Positions 31,546-42,480 of a stretch of 64,000 bases of DNA are shown piece after piece. The stretch covers positions 202,189,741 through 202,253,740 of the forward strand of contig CM041465.1 of assembly GCA_023213395.1 (NCBI GenBank), given 5' to 3'. Numbering within the stretch: the stretch's first letter is position 1; the number at the start of each line of letters is the position of its first letter. The stretch is from Cycas panzhihuaensis. Lineage: Eukaryota > Cycadophyta. The translations under genes and the position numbers were made by a program. The notes under the pieces are model-generated. The model worked only from the letters and a program-made list of their open reading frames with translations. It was not told where the DNA came from and made no database searches.

Positions 31546-32335
31546 ATTCTCTTCTACCGTAATGACAACAAGGTCTTGATTTAATTGAAGTGTATATGCC
31601 TCGTGTCTCATTGAATCTTTCTACTGATGTGAACCAACCTCCTTGTATCTCATTAAATCTTCCTCTCATAATTCCTCTTCCTCTTCCTCTTGAGGTGCTC
31701 CGAGGTCGTCCTCAACTATCTAATCATAACCTTGAGAGGAATACTTCTTCAATATCTATCTCTTATTCATATCCTTTTATTCTCTACTCTTGCTATAATG
31801 AGTGTTCACACAAGGTATCAAATGACATATTAGTAGCCTGGCCTCTTAAAGTAAAAGTATTGACAAGATCATCAAAGGACTAGCTAAACAAATTTTGTAT
31901 TGAATAATGCTTCTCTAGTAGATGCAAGACTGCCTTTGGCTTTAACTATTTTAGTCATAAAACTCTGAACTCTCTCTCTCATTCTCTCAGATGAATTTAA
32001 TACAATTGTTCTATGAGAGGGATGATTTGTGCTTCATTTTTTTGACCATATAAGGCTTGTAATGTATTCTAGGCTTTATCAAAGGAATTTATTTTACTAA
32101 GGTGTGTTAGGAGAGACACTCCCACTGACAACATAATGGTAGCATCTGTATGTTTATCCCTTTCTTCCTAGTTTGCCAATTGACTGGCATCAATGGCATC
32201 AAGTTTAGCTTCTTTTTCAGTTACAATTCCCCAATCATTTTTTGTTACAAGAAGACCCTTCATTCTAAGTTTCCAAGTATTACAGTTTTTTCCTATTAAC
32301 ATATCAGAATTAGTGAGTGTATAGATTGAGGCTGT
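31546..32335 (-). pseudogene. Element C gag, N-terminal part
   Basis: The minus strand reads YTLTNSDMLIGKNCNTWKLR, LLVTKNDWGIVTEKEAKLDA, TIMLSVGVSLLTHLSKINSF and, near 31640-31720, an Arg/Gly-rich tail (RGRPRSTSRGRGRGIM). It ends in PCCHYGRREL beside element E. The start codon corresponding to E's ATG is ACA at 32333-32335. Several stops are present. It is the same gag type as E. Its assignment to C rests on its place between C's LTR and the E insertion. Confidence 0.78.
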
Positions 32336-33016
32336 AATTGTTTATTTCAACTTAAAAGGACAGAAATAAAATACTAGGGCAGACAAAACAATTCTCGATC
32401 ATATGGTTGTATGAATGTATGAAAAAATTATAGGTATACAAAATTTTATGAAATTCTCCCCATCTGTAGACTTTTTAATGCCCTTTCCAAATCTATAATT
32501 TTTATGTGGATCTAATTTCTAAAAATGTTAAAAAAAGGCTTGAAATTTGTACGACTGTTAAGGGTTTGAAAGAGATTTTTGCTCAAATCTTGAAAAATAC
32601 TTAATGAAAAATTACAAAAGTAAATGTAAATGAAAGCTTATGTCAAGAAGAAGATTTTAAGACTAATTTTACTTGGTAAGATGAAGAAATCTGAGAAAAA
32701 TCTACATGAGAAGCTCTAATCCCACACCATTGTAAATGCATGATTTCTTGCTAATTGACAAAGAATTTGGTGATGGTCCTTTGGAAGAAATTACTTCTCA
32801 TATTGAGATACCCCTACTGGTAAAATTTCGTCGCAAACATAGTACTTCGGAAAAAAAATCCGTACAGTTCTGTATTGTGACTTCCATATAATTTCATACT
32901 GTGATTTAATTTGTCTGCTTTTAAAATAACGCTCAATCTTTATTTCCTTTTACTTCTCTTGATTTTGTCTTAAAAAAAACTTTAGCATTGAAGTGATTCC
33001 CTTCATAGATTGACTT
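32336..33016 (-). other. Element C leader
   Basis: AT-rich noncoding stretch between the PBS and gag. No gene is visible. Confidence 0.65.
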
Positions 33017-33028
33017 GTTTTGATACCA
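33017..33028 (-). other. Element C primer-binding site
   Basis: Minus-strand TGGTATCAAAAC next to the LTR, with two mismatches to TGGTATCAGAGC. Confidence 0.78.
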
Positions 33029-33242
33029 TGTTAAAACAAGAGAACATGTGAAGAAAAGATGTCCTTCCTTGATTATAGGGAAAGAGAATCTCTCAATATA
33101 TACACTCGAGTTACAAGTATGAGCCAATGCATGTAGGCCATGTGTAAGATAGATACAAAGAGGAGTTACAACATATAACCCTCATTTTACTTAGGACCCC
33201 TTAAAATAAAAAACATAGGAATAAAACATTAATACTTCAACA
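33029..33242 (-). repeat. Element C 5' LTR (partner outside the window)
   Basis: It is bounded by the PBS on the left and by the last TGTTGAAG-type end (minus strand) at 33242. TATATATTGAGAG at about 33094-33106 on the minus strand is a TATA candidate. The outer boundary is inferred from the TG...CA rule, without a partner LTR. Confidence 0.65.
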
Positions 33243-34639
33243 AATCTCACTACAACAAAAAATATCTTTCTTTATGCTTTGCGCATTCCCTGTTAGTCAA
33301 TACCCTTTTCATCCCCTATCATCTCTTCTTCCTAAATATTTTCACCACAAGTCCATTAAAGTCATTGTTCCATGAGAAATACCTATCCTTTTTTCCTTCA
33401 CATACACCACTCTCTAACCTTGATTCTAACCCTTTTCCTCCTCACCTTCCATCCTCTTTACTCCCCATATTTTTTACCCAACGTTTTCCCATATAAAACA
33501 CCCATCAAACCCTTATCATTCATCCCATTTTTTCTATTAACCCTCTATGTACATTGTCCCTTAGTATCACCCATAACACATCACCCTCATCCCTTGTCAT
33601 CTCCACTTCTATACTTATTCTTCACACCCCCCATCCTGTATCTCATTTTCCTAACATTGTTCATCTCATGTCATCATCCCATCACCCTTCCAGATGTACA
33701 TATCCCTCTTATATAATTCTCTTCTATATGAAACACTAGTTATACCCATTACATTTTATCACTTATCATCTTCTTATTACCCCCCACAAAGCTCCTTTTG
33801 CTTGATACCATATAAAAATTACTTTGTTACCCTTACTCTTTATTTAACTAGTCTTAATCACACCTCTAGTTCTTTTCATGACATCATCATCTCCTTAATT
33901 GCAAGCAACTTCTTGCTTTCAAGATCAAATTTCCATGTATGCAACATGGAAATAGGACACCTAATCTCAAGTAGGAGGAATCCATAACCCATAGGCCATA
34001 GGATCTATGTATTGCTTCTAGAAGGTGGTATAAAGGTGCTTTGAGCTCCTATGGTATCTTGGCCTTAGCTAGTGGTAAATTCCAAAAGTATGTTACCTCA
34101 CCCATATTTCATGGGCAATGCATTCCAAGAAAAAGAAGACTTTTGGATCCATTATAGAGGACACCATTCAACATGCCAAAGAGCAACCATCAATACTAGC
34201 AAGGCAAAAGAAAAATATTTTGTGGGCAAAGTACTACAATGAAGGGGGGCTTATGATGAGCCTAAACACCAAGGAAGATGGGCAAGTCAAGTTGCTAATA
34301 AAGAAATGAAATTGGCTCTAGCATTTAGCACCATATATAAAGTAGATCCTCATGTAAAAATTATTGAATTTTTATTTAGATAATGGATTAACTCCATTAG
34401 GCACTGTGGTGCTAGGCTTCGACCATTTATTTGCTTTATTTCTATTTGTTTGCTTGCTAATTTATCTATTTATTTTCATCAGATTTAATGTTATCAAATT
34501 TATATTTTGTCTATTTAGCTCTTTAATTTTCTTTAGTTTATTTTTTCAATTATTTGTTTTGTGGGATTGCCTGAGTTGTAACTCCCTCTGTGAATGCTAC
34601 ATATTCACCTTACATATAGGTGCGGTGTCCTTTTGTTAG
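33243..34639. other. Unassigned stretch, partly pyrimidine-rich
   Basis: 33290-33850 is strongly C/T-rich on the plus strand and yields a repetitive Leu/Pro/Ser/His open frame that I do not accept as a gene. CACTACAACAAAAAA at 33248-33262 resembles a CACTA-transposon end, but no opposing end is seen. From 33900 to 34640 nothing is recognisable; 34364-34639 is T-rich and gives a spurious hydrophobic frame. Confidence 0.6.
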
Positions 34640-35220
34640 GTCAATATGATATTTACAATTAATAAGTTTGGTTGGAAGGTTTACTTCTTATAGAAATTTG
34701 TAGAAACAAAGTAATGAGAACACTCATTGTCTACCAGTATCACAGCATTGGCCCCATTTAATGTTCCGTCTTATGAGAAATAAATCTGTGTTTTGAAAGT
34801 CCTCATAGGCCTTCCTTGATAATTTCTTGGGGGTTGATCTTCTTAGTTGGTTAACTTGCATTGACTCTTGAAACTATCTTAAATTGTGGCTTCTGTTGAC
34901 CTTGTTATGCTCTTGGACTAGATTTACTTGGTTTGTTAGGGCAACTCAGTACTAGATGTCTTGGTTGCCTGTAGATAAAATAAGTATATTTCTTTGGTTA
35001 AGCATTTAAACCTTTATCCATGGACTTGTTCTTTCTAAAATTCCCCTTATATTGGGACTTAAAAACGCTTTTCCTCTTTTGTGATGAAAAGGGTTTCTTC
35101 CCTTTGAAGGGCTTCCATTTAGAAGATTTGTTGTTAGTTTTCCCTTGGAAACATCTAGCTTTTAGAGCTTGATGTATCACTGCCTCTGTGATAACTGGTT
35201 TTGCAAGTGTTATTGCATTC
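34640..35220 (-). pseudogene. Decayed gag/protease fragment, possibly Ty3/gypsy-type
   Basis: The minus strand reads a basic linker (SSKWKPFKGKKPFSSQKRK, 34998-35180), then a degraded knuckle YFIYRQPRHLVLSCPNKP (Cys kept only at the last position). About 140 bases on there is GTLNGANAVILVDNECSHYF, which resembles an aspartic-protease core (LVD-N/S-G-C/A-S-H pattern, Gly replaced by Glu). Basic linker, knuckle, then protease with an LVD core is usual for Ty3/gypsy gag-protease. Several stops occur. No LTR can be assigned. Confidence 0.45.
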
Positions 35221-35279
35221 TTTGAGGGATTCTTGGAGCCCTAGAAGAATCAATCTAATATGTGACATACATATCTATT

Positions 35280-35653
35280 ATTTTGTTAGCGAACACAGTT
35301 AAGGTAAACTAAGTATTGCTAAGTGTAATGCTTCATGTGGATATAGATGGATATGACTCGTGAAGAATCATGAGACACAACGAAGGGTCATAACCATTGG
35401 CTTGGCATATTGGTTAGGGGGTTATAAATATAGATCCATGTCATATTGAAATATCATCGAATATAGAACATTGTATTGTATCAAGGTCATGTGATTCTAA
35501 TAGGCCATGAGACTATTATGTGTTGCAATGCAATTGATAAGAGTGTTGATGGCTTTTTACTCATAAGGGTTTCCCATGATAATACTTGTGTAACATGTTC
35601 TTTACTTGCTATGTATGATCAAGTTCATCGCTGCTTGTTAGTGTTTTTTCACA
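35280..35653 (+). repeat. Element J 5' LTR (left end approximate)
   Basis: Clear similarity to 60245-60523 from about 35371, with shared blocks ACATTGTATTGTATCAAGGT and TTCATAAGGGTTT-like. It ends TTTTTTCACA directly before the PBS. The left end is uncertain by about 90 bp. Confidence 0.7.
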
Positions 35654-35666
35654 TGATATAAGAGTT
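35654..35666 (+). other. Element J degraded primer-binding site
   Basis: TGATATAAGAGTT abuts the LTR. It has three mismatches to TGGTATCAGAGCT but sits exactly at the expected position. Confidence 0.6.
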
Positions 35667-37294
35667 GGAAGGGGTACACAATTGAGGCAAAGAAGTTGCA
35701 AGCTGACATGAATTAAAGACTATTTGGTAATGTTAATGAAAGTTGTGATGATGTGGATTTGATGTTTTTTGACCATTAAGAGAATAAAATAATGATGTAT
35801 AATCATAAAACAATGAAAATTGGTCATTCAAGGCATGCTTTTCTGATTTGTGGTGACTTCTATTCATTGTGGGGTACTGTTTATGCCTATTGGACTTCAT
35901 TTTAAGGATGTGTATGCCTATTGAGAAATGTTGGGCTTCATAAGAAATGATTGGTGGTCCTAGGAATAGTCTTGCCTTATCTCTGTAGTATTGGGTGGAA
36001 GATATGTATGTTTGGACTATTTAAGGCACCTATTGTACTTGTTTGGAGCTATAAAACAATCATTAGAGAGTGTTTGGCTTTGTTAAGAGCTATTGGACAT
36101 TTCCAAAGGTGATTGGGTGGCTCTGGGATTGATTGGGCACTATTTATGCATGTCAGGCTTCGTTTTGAAGACTGCAATGGTGATTAGGCAAGAAATTTAT
36201 CTATTTTCTATTACATTTGTCTTGTTGGGCTTCGTTGAAGGGTGACAATCTCATTGACACATTGTTTGTCTTATTAGGATATTACTGGGGATTTGTTTGG
36301 GTGTCTATATGATACATATGCTCTCCATAACTAGTTGCAACATTTTTGTGAAGTGGCAACAATATTTTGAAGAGGCAATGACTATTATTTTCATAGCAAT
36401 TATTATTTTGATTAATATAAAGCTTGGCATGACTTTGGAAAAAGTCGCAACACTTCATAAAATGAGTATATGAATGTTGGGTCCTATATTTCAAATACGT
36501 AAATCATATTTTAAATGTTGAAGTTGTGTGAAGCTTGGTAATACATTTTGTGAGTTTGAAGGGTGGCAATAGTGAAAATGCCACATAAACTCATTTATCA
36601 AAGCATTTAAAGTCTATGAAGGAGCATTTCAAGTAAGTGTAAAGCATATGGAATACATAAAACACAATAAAGCCAGTGAAAGCTCATGAGAAGCATTGAA
36701 AAGCCATATGAAACCATGGAGAGCAGTATTGAGGTCATACTAAGCTATGTAGAGCTAACAAGAGGTCAAAGAAACCATATGACGTAAAATTTCATAGTTA
36801 TGAAGTTAGTGAAAGCTAGCAAAACTATGTAAACCCGTAAATGAGACATTTTAGAGTTATTTTGGAGTGTTTGATGCTTAATTGTGGCCATGTGTCATAC
36901 ATAAAGCTACGTGGTGATTTTTAAGTTTTGTAGGTGTTTCTTGAAGCATTTCAACCTAGGTGAACCCTGTAGTAAGATATTTGAAGTCATTGATGATGTG
37001 CGTGAAGCATCAAAAGCCTACTTAATCCATTTCAAGCTGCATGAGTGCATGAAAGGTCACGGAAGAGCTTTTTGAAGTAGTGCAAAGCATAGGGAACATA
37101 TTTGATGTGTGCAGGCTATGTTTGAAGGTGTTCAAGGTGTCAAATTAACATTTGGGCATTAAAATATTGAAGAAGAGTAATTTGATGTGAGGAGAAACAG
37201 TTCTCGGTATTGGATAATGTTGAAAGAAGGGTGCTCTCATTGATTTAGTGAGATTGCAAGAAGTAAAATGTCCATTTGGTAATCAAAATTCACC
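35667..37294 (+). other. Element J leader with degenerate short repeats
   Basis: 1.6 kb without a supported gene. Part one (about 35870-36240) repeats variants of TTGGGCTTCGTTTTGAAG. Part two (about 36540-37090) repeats variants of GAAAGCCATATGAAACCATG. The arrangement recalls the leader of B, which has a similar gag. Confidence 0.6.
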
Positions 37295-38170
37295 ATGGAG
37301 AAGTTGTCATAAGTGATATTTAAGAATAACAACTTTAATGAATGGAAGGCAAACATAGAGCCTACTTTGATGGTGAACCAATTATGAAAAATCATCAAAG
37401 TCAAATTAATTGTAATACCCTTAAATGAAAAGGAAAGTACACACCTTGAAGAAAAATGATTTATGATTGTTGGGCTATTGAAATTATCATTAGCTTTGAA
37501 TCAAGGGGAATTCATTGACAACCTAGTTAAACCAAATGAGATCTAAAAGAAATTGTGTGAGACTTTTGAAAAAAAGTGATCAAATCGTTATGTTGTTTTG
37601 ATGATGAAGTTGTTAAATGTTGTTATCGAAGATGAAAACAACATTAGTGCCTAATTGAATAAGGTGATGGATTTGAAGAACAAGTTGGAAGAGATAAAGG
37701 AGAAACTTATTGGTAACGCATTATTTTTTATTATCATTATGTGAAGATTGCTAACATCATTTTGCGCTTTTTAGAAAATCTATACAAAAGATGACCAAAT
37801 GGAAGGTATAATATTTGATGAATTAAATAATCTCATCTTAGTTGAAGATGGTAAGTTAAAACACAAAGCCATTATTAGGGGCTTTGAATTCAACCATTCA
37901 TTAATCGTAAAGACACAAGGAGAGAGAGCGGAGAAATAAAACAAGGTTTGTAAAAGTCTAAAGGAAATTGGGAGAAGAAAAAGAAGAAGTATGCTAGAAA
38001 AAAGTACCCCTACTACAAAAGACAAGGCCATAAGGAGAAAGATTGTTGATTCAAAAGAAAGGACATGCGTAAGGCAAATCGAGATGATGAAGGAAAGGAT
38101 GTAGCAACTTATTACATAAAAGTTTTGACCTTATCTTCTTAATCTTCAGATTTGAAGGATTATTGGATAT
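37295..38170 (+). pseudogene. Element J gag
   Basis: From ATG at 37295 (MEKLS, stop) the frame reads NNNFNEWKANIEPTLMVNQL, LKLSLALNQGEFIDNLV, KKLCETFEKK, SNRYVVLMMKLLNVVIEDEN and, after a shift, NNLILVEDGKLKHKAIIRGF. The zinc knuckle is YPYYKRQGHKEKDC (two Cys replaced by Tyr). It ends at LKDYWI, the entry to protease, where element I is inserted. It matches B gag over its length. At least six stops are present. Confidence 0.8.
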
Positions 38171-38728
38171 TGTTGAGTTGAGCATTCAACTCAAACACCA
38201 AATGTTGAAAACGATATGTGCTCCAATACCATAAGACTACCTAGGATCTCTTAGAGAGAGAGTGTGCTAAGAAATTAAGATGATTAGCATCACATCAATA
38301 GCACTAAGAGGACACACAAGTGAGCAAGCATAAGTTCAAGTATATAAAGACAACTAAAATGGAGGAGTATGAATTGTTCATATATCCAAATAACAAGATT
38401 AACTTGTATTCAAATGAGTAACATAACAATATAATACATCACTCTCATATCCCATATATGAGAAATGGTCTCAATATATAGAGGAGGGGGAGGAACCTTA
38501 GCGGGTTGCATATTTGACACTTGTTAAACATGCATACCTTGATCCATGTGCACTCACATGTGCAATATTACATGAGGGATACATTGACTCTCAAGTCATA
38601 ACATTACATGACTAGAAAGAATGTGGGTGTGTACTTGAGCACATTAAGCGGTAAAGCACCCTTATATAAAGTACATAAATTTATAATATAAAATATAATA
38701 CTTAATATTTAAACATAAAAATCTAACA
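38171..38728 (-). repeat. Element I 3' LTR
   Basis: It is 558 bp and shares GTTGAGTTGA, ACCAAATGTTGAA and GGATCTCTT blocks with 59624-60172. It opens with a short inverted repeat (GAGTTGAGCATTCAACTC) at its lower-coordinate end. Confidence 0.88.
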
Positions 38729-38740
38729 CTCCTCCTTAAT
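38729..38740 (-). other. Element I polypurine tract
   Basis: Minus-strand AAGGAGGAG abuts the 3' LTR. Confidence 0.75.
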
Positions 38741-39236
38741 ATTTACAATGTTAAATTTGATACTGAGACTTTCTCTAAATTTTTCAAAATTTTCTCCATC
38801 AAATAACTTAGTAAAAATGCTTAAAATTTGTTGGTTTATGAGTCTGTAGAATAAGTCAATCTCACCATTCTGCACATGTTCCTTGATTAAATGGTGATGG
38901 ACCTCGATGTGCTTAGTTCTTACATGAAAAATCAGATTTTTAAACATCTTGATCTCACTTTTGTTGTCACAATACAACTTGGTGGAGTGATCTTGCTTAA
39001 ATCCGAGCTCGCTAAGAATCCTCCTTAGCCATATAGCCTCGCAAGTTGCACTGACTGCAGTTTTGTATTCTACTATTGTGGAGGACAAGGTAACATTAGG
39101 TTGCTTCTTATAACTCCATAAAATAACTCATAACCTAAGGTTGAAGCAATTCTACGAGGTCAATCATCAGTTATCTTGGTATCCTGCCAAATCAAAGTTT
39201 GAGAACACTTCAAGTTTGAAGTTCTTATTATGTGTA
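38741..39236 (-). pseudogene. Element I RNase H, C-terminal part
   Basis: The open stretch 38723-39088 gives EYKTAVSATCEAIWLRRILS, YCDNKSEIKMFKNLIFHVRT, HIEVHHHLIKEHVQNGEID and a FTKLFDGENFEKFRESL end. The active-site Asp region (CDNKS) is kept. Upstream, SYGL-LWSYKK-like residues continue to the H insertion at 39237, where the reading resumes at 54049. Confidence 0.82.
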
Positions 39237-39237
39237 A

Positions 39238-39782
39238 TGTGAGAAATTGCATTAAGCCTACAATAAGAACGATCTAAAAAAGAGTATCAATCTGCTTGTA
39301 ATTAGAGATTATTAGCATCAATATGAAAGGCTATTAAAATAAATAAGATAATGAAGCATAAGCATAAGAGAGCATTAGCATAACAATACCAAATATGGAG
39401 GAGATGGAATTGGTCCAATCTCCAAATGAATAATAATTTGATTAGTAAACTGGTAGCATAACAGTATTACTCACAGTTCAGATGAGATACATGAGAAATG
39501 GTTTTGATATGTAGAGTTTGAGGGGAGACCTAGGGTGCTGGATGTTTGACAAGTGTCAAATATCTAAGCTACATCCTTTACATGTAGGACATGTGTCCTT
39601 TTGGGTTCTCAAGTGAACAAAAGTGCATAAGGGTCATTTTGACTCTTAATTCACAATGTCATGTCACTAGAAAAGAATGTTGGTGTGCACTTCGTCACTT
39701 AAGTGATAAATCACCCTATAAAGTACACTAATACATAAAACATAAAGTACATTAACTTAACATATAAACATAAGGTTTAACA
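39238..39782 (-). repeat. Element H 3' LTR
   Basis: It is 545 bp, partner of 53526-54048. It belongs to the same broad LTR type as A and D (shared GATGTTTGACAAGTGTCAAA and CACTTAAGTGATAA stretches). Confidence 0.9.
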
Positions 39783-39793
39783 ACCCCCCCTTA
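39783..39793 (-). other. Element H polypurine tract
   Basis: Minus-strand AAGGGGGGGT abuts the 3' LTR. Confidence 0.85.
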
Positions 39794-40262
39794 CTATTTA
39801 CAATGTTAAGTCAGACACCTAAACTATTTCTAAAATTTACAAACTTTTCTCTACCAAGTGGCTTGGTAAAGATATTTGTTGTTTACTGCTCTGTAGGTTT
39901 GTAATGGAGGTTGATCTCACCTTTCTGAACATGCTCTTTGATGAAATGGTGATGAACCTCTATGTACATGGTCCGTGCATGAAAAATTGGATTCTTCGTC
40001 AACTTGATCACACTTTTATTTTCGTAATATAGTCTAGTAGGGTGATTCTGCTCAAGTCCAGGTTCTCCAAGAATCTGTCTGAGCCAAATAGCCCCATAAG
40101 CTGCACTAACTACAATTTTGTACTCTGCTTTCCTCAATGACAATGTGACATTTTGTTGCTTCTTGTAATTCCACGAAATAACTCCTGAACCAAGGGTAAT
40201 GCAATAACCTAAGGTTGATCTGTAATTATCTTGCCATCCTGCCTAATCAGAATCTGAAAACC
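39794..40262 (-). pseudogene. Element H RNase H, C-terminal part
   Basis: The open stretch 39883-40143 has EYKIVVSAAYGAIWLRQILG, YYENKSVIKLTKNPIFHART and EVHHHFIKEHVQKGEINLHY. The usual CDN active-site motif reads YEN, so the Asp is lost. The rest of the domain is interrupted by element G and continues at 47883. Confidence 0.83.
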
Positions 40263-40267
40263 CTTCC

Positions 40268-40565
40268 TGAAAAGAGTGGATCTATCATTCATCTCTATGC
40301 ACTAAACACAAAGGCAAACATGGGAGCAAGAGAGACTTGAGAGAAAGAAAGTAGCTCTCACAAAATGGGGAGGTAAGAATGAATCTCCTCCATTGAGCTT
40401 TTACTTTTATATTGAGAGAGGGAGCATTAAAGTTAGGTGAAATAAAATTATACATAATGCACATGAAAGTGAATTTCACTTAAGTGATCTAATTTAAAGT
40501 TCACTTAAGACCCTTTTTAGAAATAATCAACTAATGTAATAACCTTATGACATTAACCTTTTTCA
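40268..40565 (-). repeat. Element G 3' LTR
   Basis: It is 298 bp, minus strand TGAAAAAGG to CTCTTTTCA, partner of 47585-47882. It contains the palindrome TCACTTAAGTGA at 40476-40487. Confidence 0.96.
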
Positions 40566-40576
40566 ATCTCCCCCTT
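40566..40576 (-). other. Element G polypurine tract
   Basis: Minus-strand AAGGGGGAGAT abuts the 3' LTR. Confidence 0.88.
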
Positions 40577-41030
40577 AATGGTAGAAGGTCATTTCATCAT
40601 ATTTTATTCTATACTATGAGCTCTTCATTTGAGCCTCATACAAAGCAAACTACTATGACACTTTTGTGGGAAATCCTCATGGGAAAGAAAGCCCACAAAT
40701 TTTCTAATCTACTAACCTGGCTCAGGTGGCTCTTTAAATGAAGCAAGATAACCAATCAGTACAATGAATTTTGTAGCTAAAATTTACTAAGTCTCTATAT
40801 ACCATTTGCTCATCCCCCATGCCCTTTCGTGTTTTCACAGGTTCCAATTTTCCAAAATGATACAACCCTTATCTTTTCGTGCCCACAAGGGGTTTTTACG
40901 AATGGGATAGAGCAAAGACTTACTCTTGTCCTTCCGCGCCCACAAGGGGTTTTCTACGAATGAGACAGAGTATGATGGTCCTATTGTCATCTCCTTCAAT
41001 TAGTCAGAGATGGAGGCCCTAAGCCGAGTT
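40577..41030 (-). other. Element G 3' untranslated stretch
   Basis: About 450 bp lie between RNase H and the polypurine tract, longer than in the other elements here. A duplicated phrase CCCACAAGGGGTTTT occurs at about 40882-40896 and 40940-40954. No gene is visible. Confidence 0.55.
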
Positions 41031-41480
41031 GCTTTCGGAACTATTCAAACTTCACCTTCTTCAGTGGTTTGGTGAAGATATCGGCCACTTGATCTGCTGT
41101 GGGGCAGTACTCCAGTTGAATTGTGCCATCATGAACTAGTTCTTTAATCTTGTGGACTTTCATACTTATATGTTTGGTACGATCATGAAATACAAGATTT
41201 TTAGCCATCTGGATTGTAGATTGATTATCTATATGTAAGCTAATAGAACTTGTTTAGGTGTCATTTAATGTATTCAACAATTTTCTAAACTATATCACCT
41301 CCTTTCTTGTCTCAGAAGCAGCAATATACTCAGCTTCGACGGTTGAGTCAGCAACTATCTTCTACCGTCTAGATCTCTATGATATTGGTGCTGTTCCAAG
41401 AAATGTTACATACCTAGACGTAGATCTTCTTGTGTCTTTATCCCCGACAAAGTTTGAGTTTGTGTATGCATAAAGTTTAA
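41031..41480 (-). pseudogene. Element G RNase H
   Basis: Decayed minus-strand domain: DKDTRRSTSRYVTFLG near 41395-41440, EAEYIAASE-like near 41310-41340, FHDRTKHISMKVHKIKE-like near 41150-41200 and a VADIFTKPLKK-like end near 41060-41090. Each lies in a different frame or is broken by a stop. The order fits RNase H following the RT. Confidence 0.7.
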
Positions 41481-42480
41481 ATTCTGCATTGGGTTCATAC
41501 AACAGACCATATTTGTTGGTCGTCTTTAGGTACCTCAACACTCGTATTACAGCTTGCCAATGATTCTGCTTAGGATTTGTCATGAATCTTATAAGAATAC
41601 CAACAGAGTGTGCAATATATGGCCTTGTGTTGGTAGTATAGATGAGACTACCTACAAGTTACCTGTAGAGTGTTCCGTCTACCTCCCTAATGTCACCATC
41701 AGCTGAGAGTTTAATATTAGGATCCATAGGTGTATCCACTGGTCGAGCACCTTCTAACTGAAACTTTGTCAGAAGATCGTTGATATATTTTTCTTGGGAG
41801 AGAAAGATTTTGCCATTCTTTTGAGTTACTTCAATTCCCAAGTAATATTTCATCAAATTGAGGTCAGACAATTCAAAAGTTTTAGCAAGGTTCTTCTTCA
41901 ACTAGCTGATTACCTATTCACTATTTCCCGTTATTAGCATGTCATCCACAAAGATTAAAAGGTAAGTGACTTTATCATTTTGGCGCTTGATTAATAATGT
42001 TGCATCAATATCTTGATAGTCACAAACCTCATATCCAAGTTGCCTCATTCTTTCAGACAACTTGGTAAACCAAGCACGAGGGGCTTGCTTTAGGCCGTAC
42101 AAGGACTTTTTGAGCCTGCAAACCTTATGCTCATGACCGACAATCTTGTATCCTTCTAGTTGAGCCATGTAAATTTCTTCTTTAAGGTCCCCATTGAGAA
42201 ACGCGGTCTTAACATTGAGTTGGTGGATTTTCCAACCCTGTTGAGCAGCGAAGGCTATAAGAGTTCTGATTGTATGCCACTTGGTTGTAGGAGCAAAGAT
42301 TTCAGTGTAGTCGATGCCTTCCCTTTGCGTGAATCCTTTTGCTACCAACATTGCTTTATGTTTTTCTAGGGTGCCATCTAATCTGTACTTGTTTTTGAAC
42401 ACCCATTTATTTTGAACTACCTTTCTTCCAAGTGGTAGATCAACAAGCTCCCATGTACCGTTCTTGATAAGAGATTGGTA
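41481..42480 (-). pseudogene. Element G reverse transcriptase
   Basis: The open stretch 41914-42402 has KHKAMLVAKGFTQREGIDYT, HQLNVKTAFLNGDLKEEIYM, KSLYGLKQAPRAWFTKLSER and LLIFVDDMLITGNSE. The catalytic site is FVDD; the first Asp (usually MDVK) reads LNVK and is lost. Downstream are AKTFELSDLNLMKYYLGIEV (41659-41901) and MTNPKQNHWQAVIRVLRYLK (41377-41583), separated by two stops. Upstream, before the stop near 42505, is EYQSLIKNGTWELVDLP. Confidence 0.9.

Larger units (their letters stand above)
1..33242 (-). mobile_element. Element C: outermost Ty1/copia retrotransposon, 3' part beyond the left window edge
   Basis: Its pieces lie in minus-strand order: 5' LTR (33029-33242), PBS, leader, gag (31546-32335), gag end, protease and integrase (14311-15284), then the second half of integrase (1-446). 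Two later insertions interrupt it: E between 15285 and 31545, and A between 452 and 14310. The integrase reading resumes across A with a perfect CTTTC duplication at 447-451 and 14311-14315, which shows the two pieces were once contiguous. RT, RNase H and the 3' LTR would lie left of base 1. Identity of the 31546-32335 gag as part of C is an inference from position and strand; the short duplication around E is imperfect (ATGTT against ATTCT). Confidence 0.75.

Noticed and set aside
33372-33739. Leu/Pro/Ser/His-rich open frames in the pyrimidine-rich stretch
   Set aside because: They result from C/T-rich composition; two overlapping frames are open and none shows a domain, signal or codon pattern of a gene.
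34364-34639. Hydrophobic, membrane-like open frame
   Set aside because: The region is T-rich, which gives Phe/Leu codons by chance; no homologous pattern or upstream context supports a gene.
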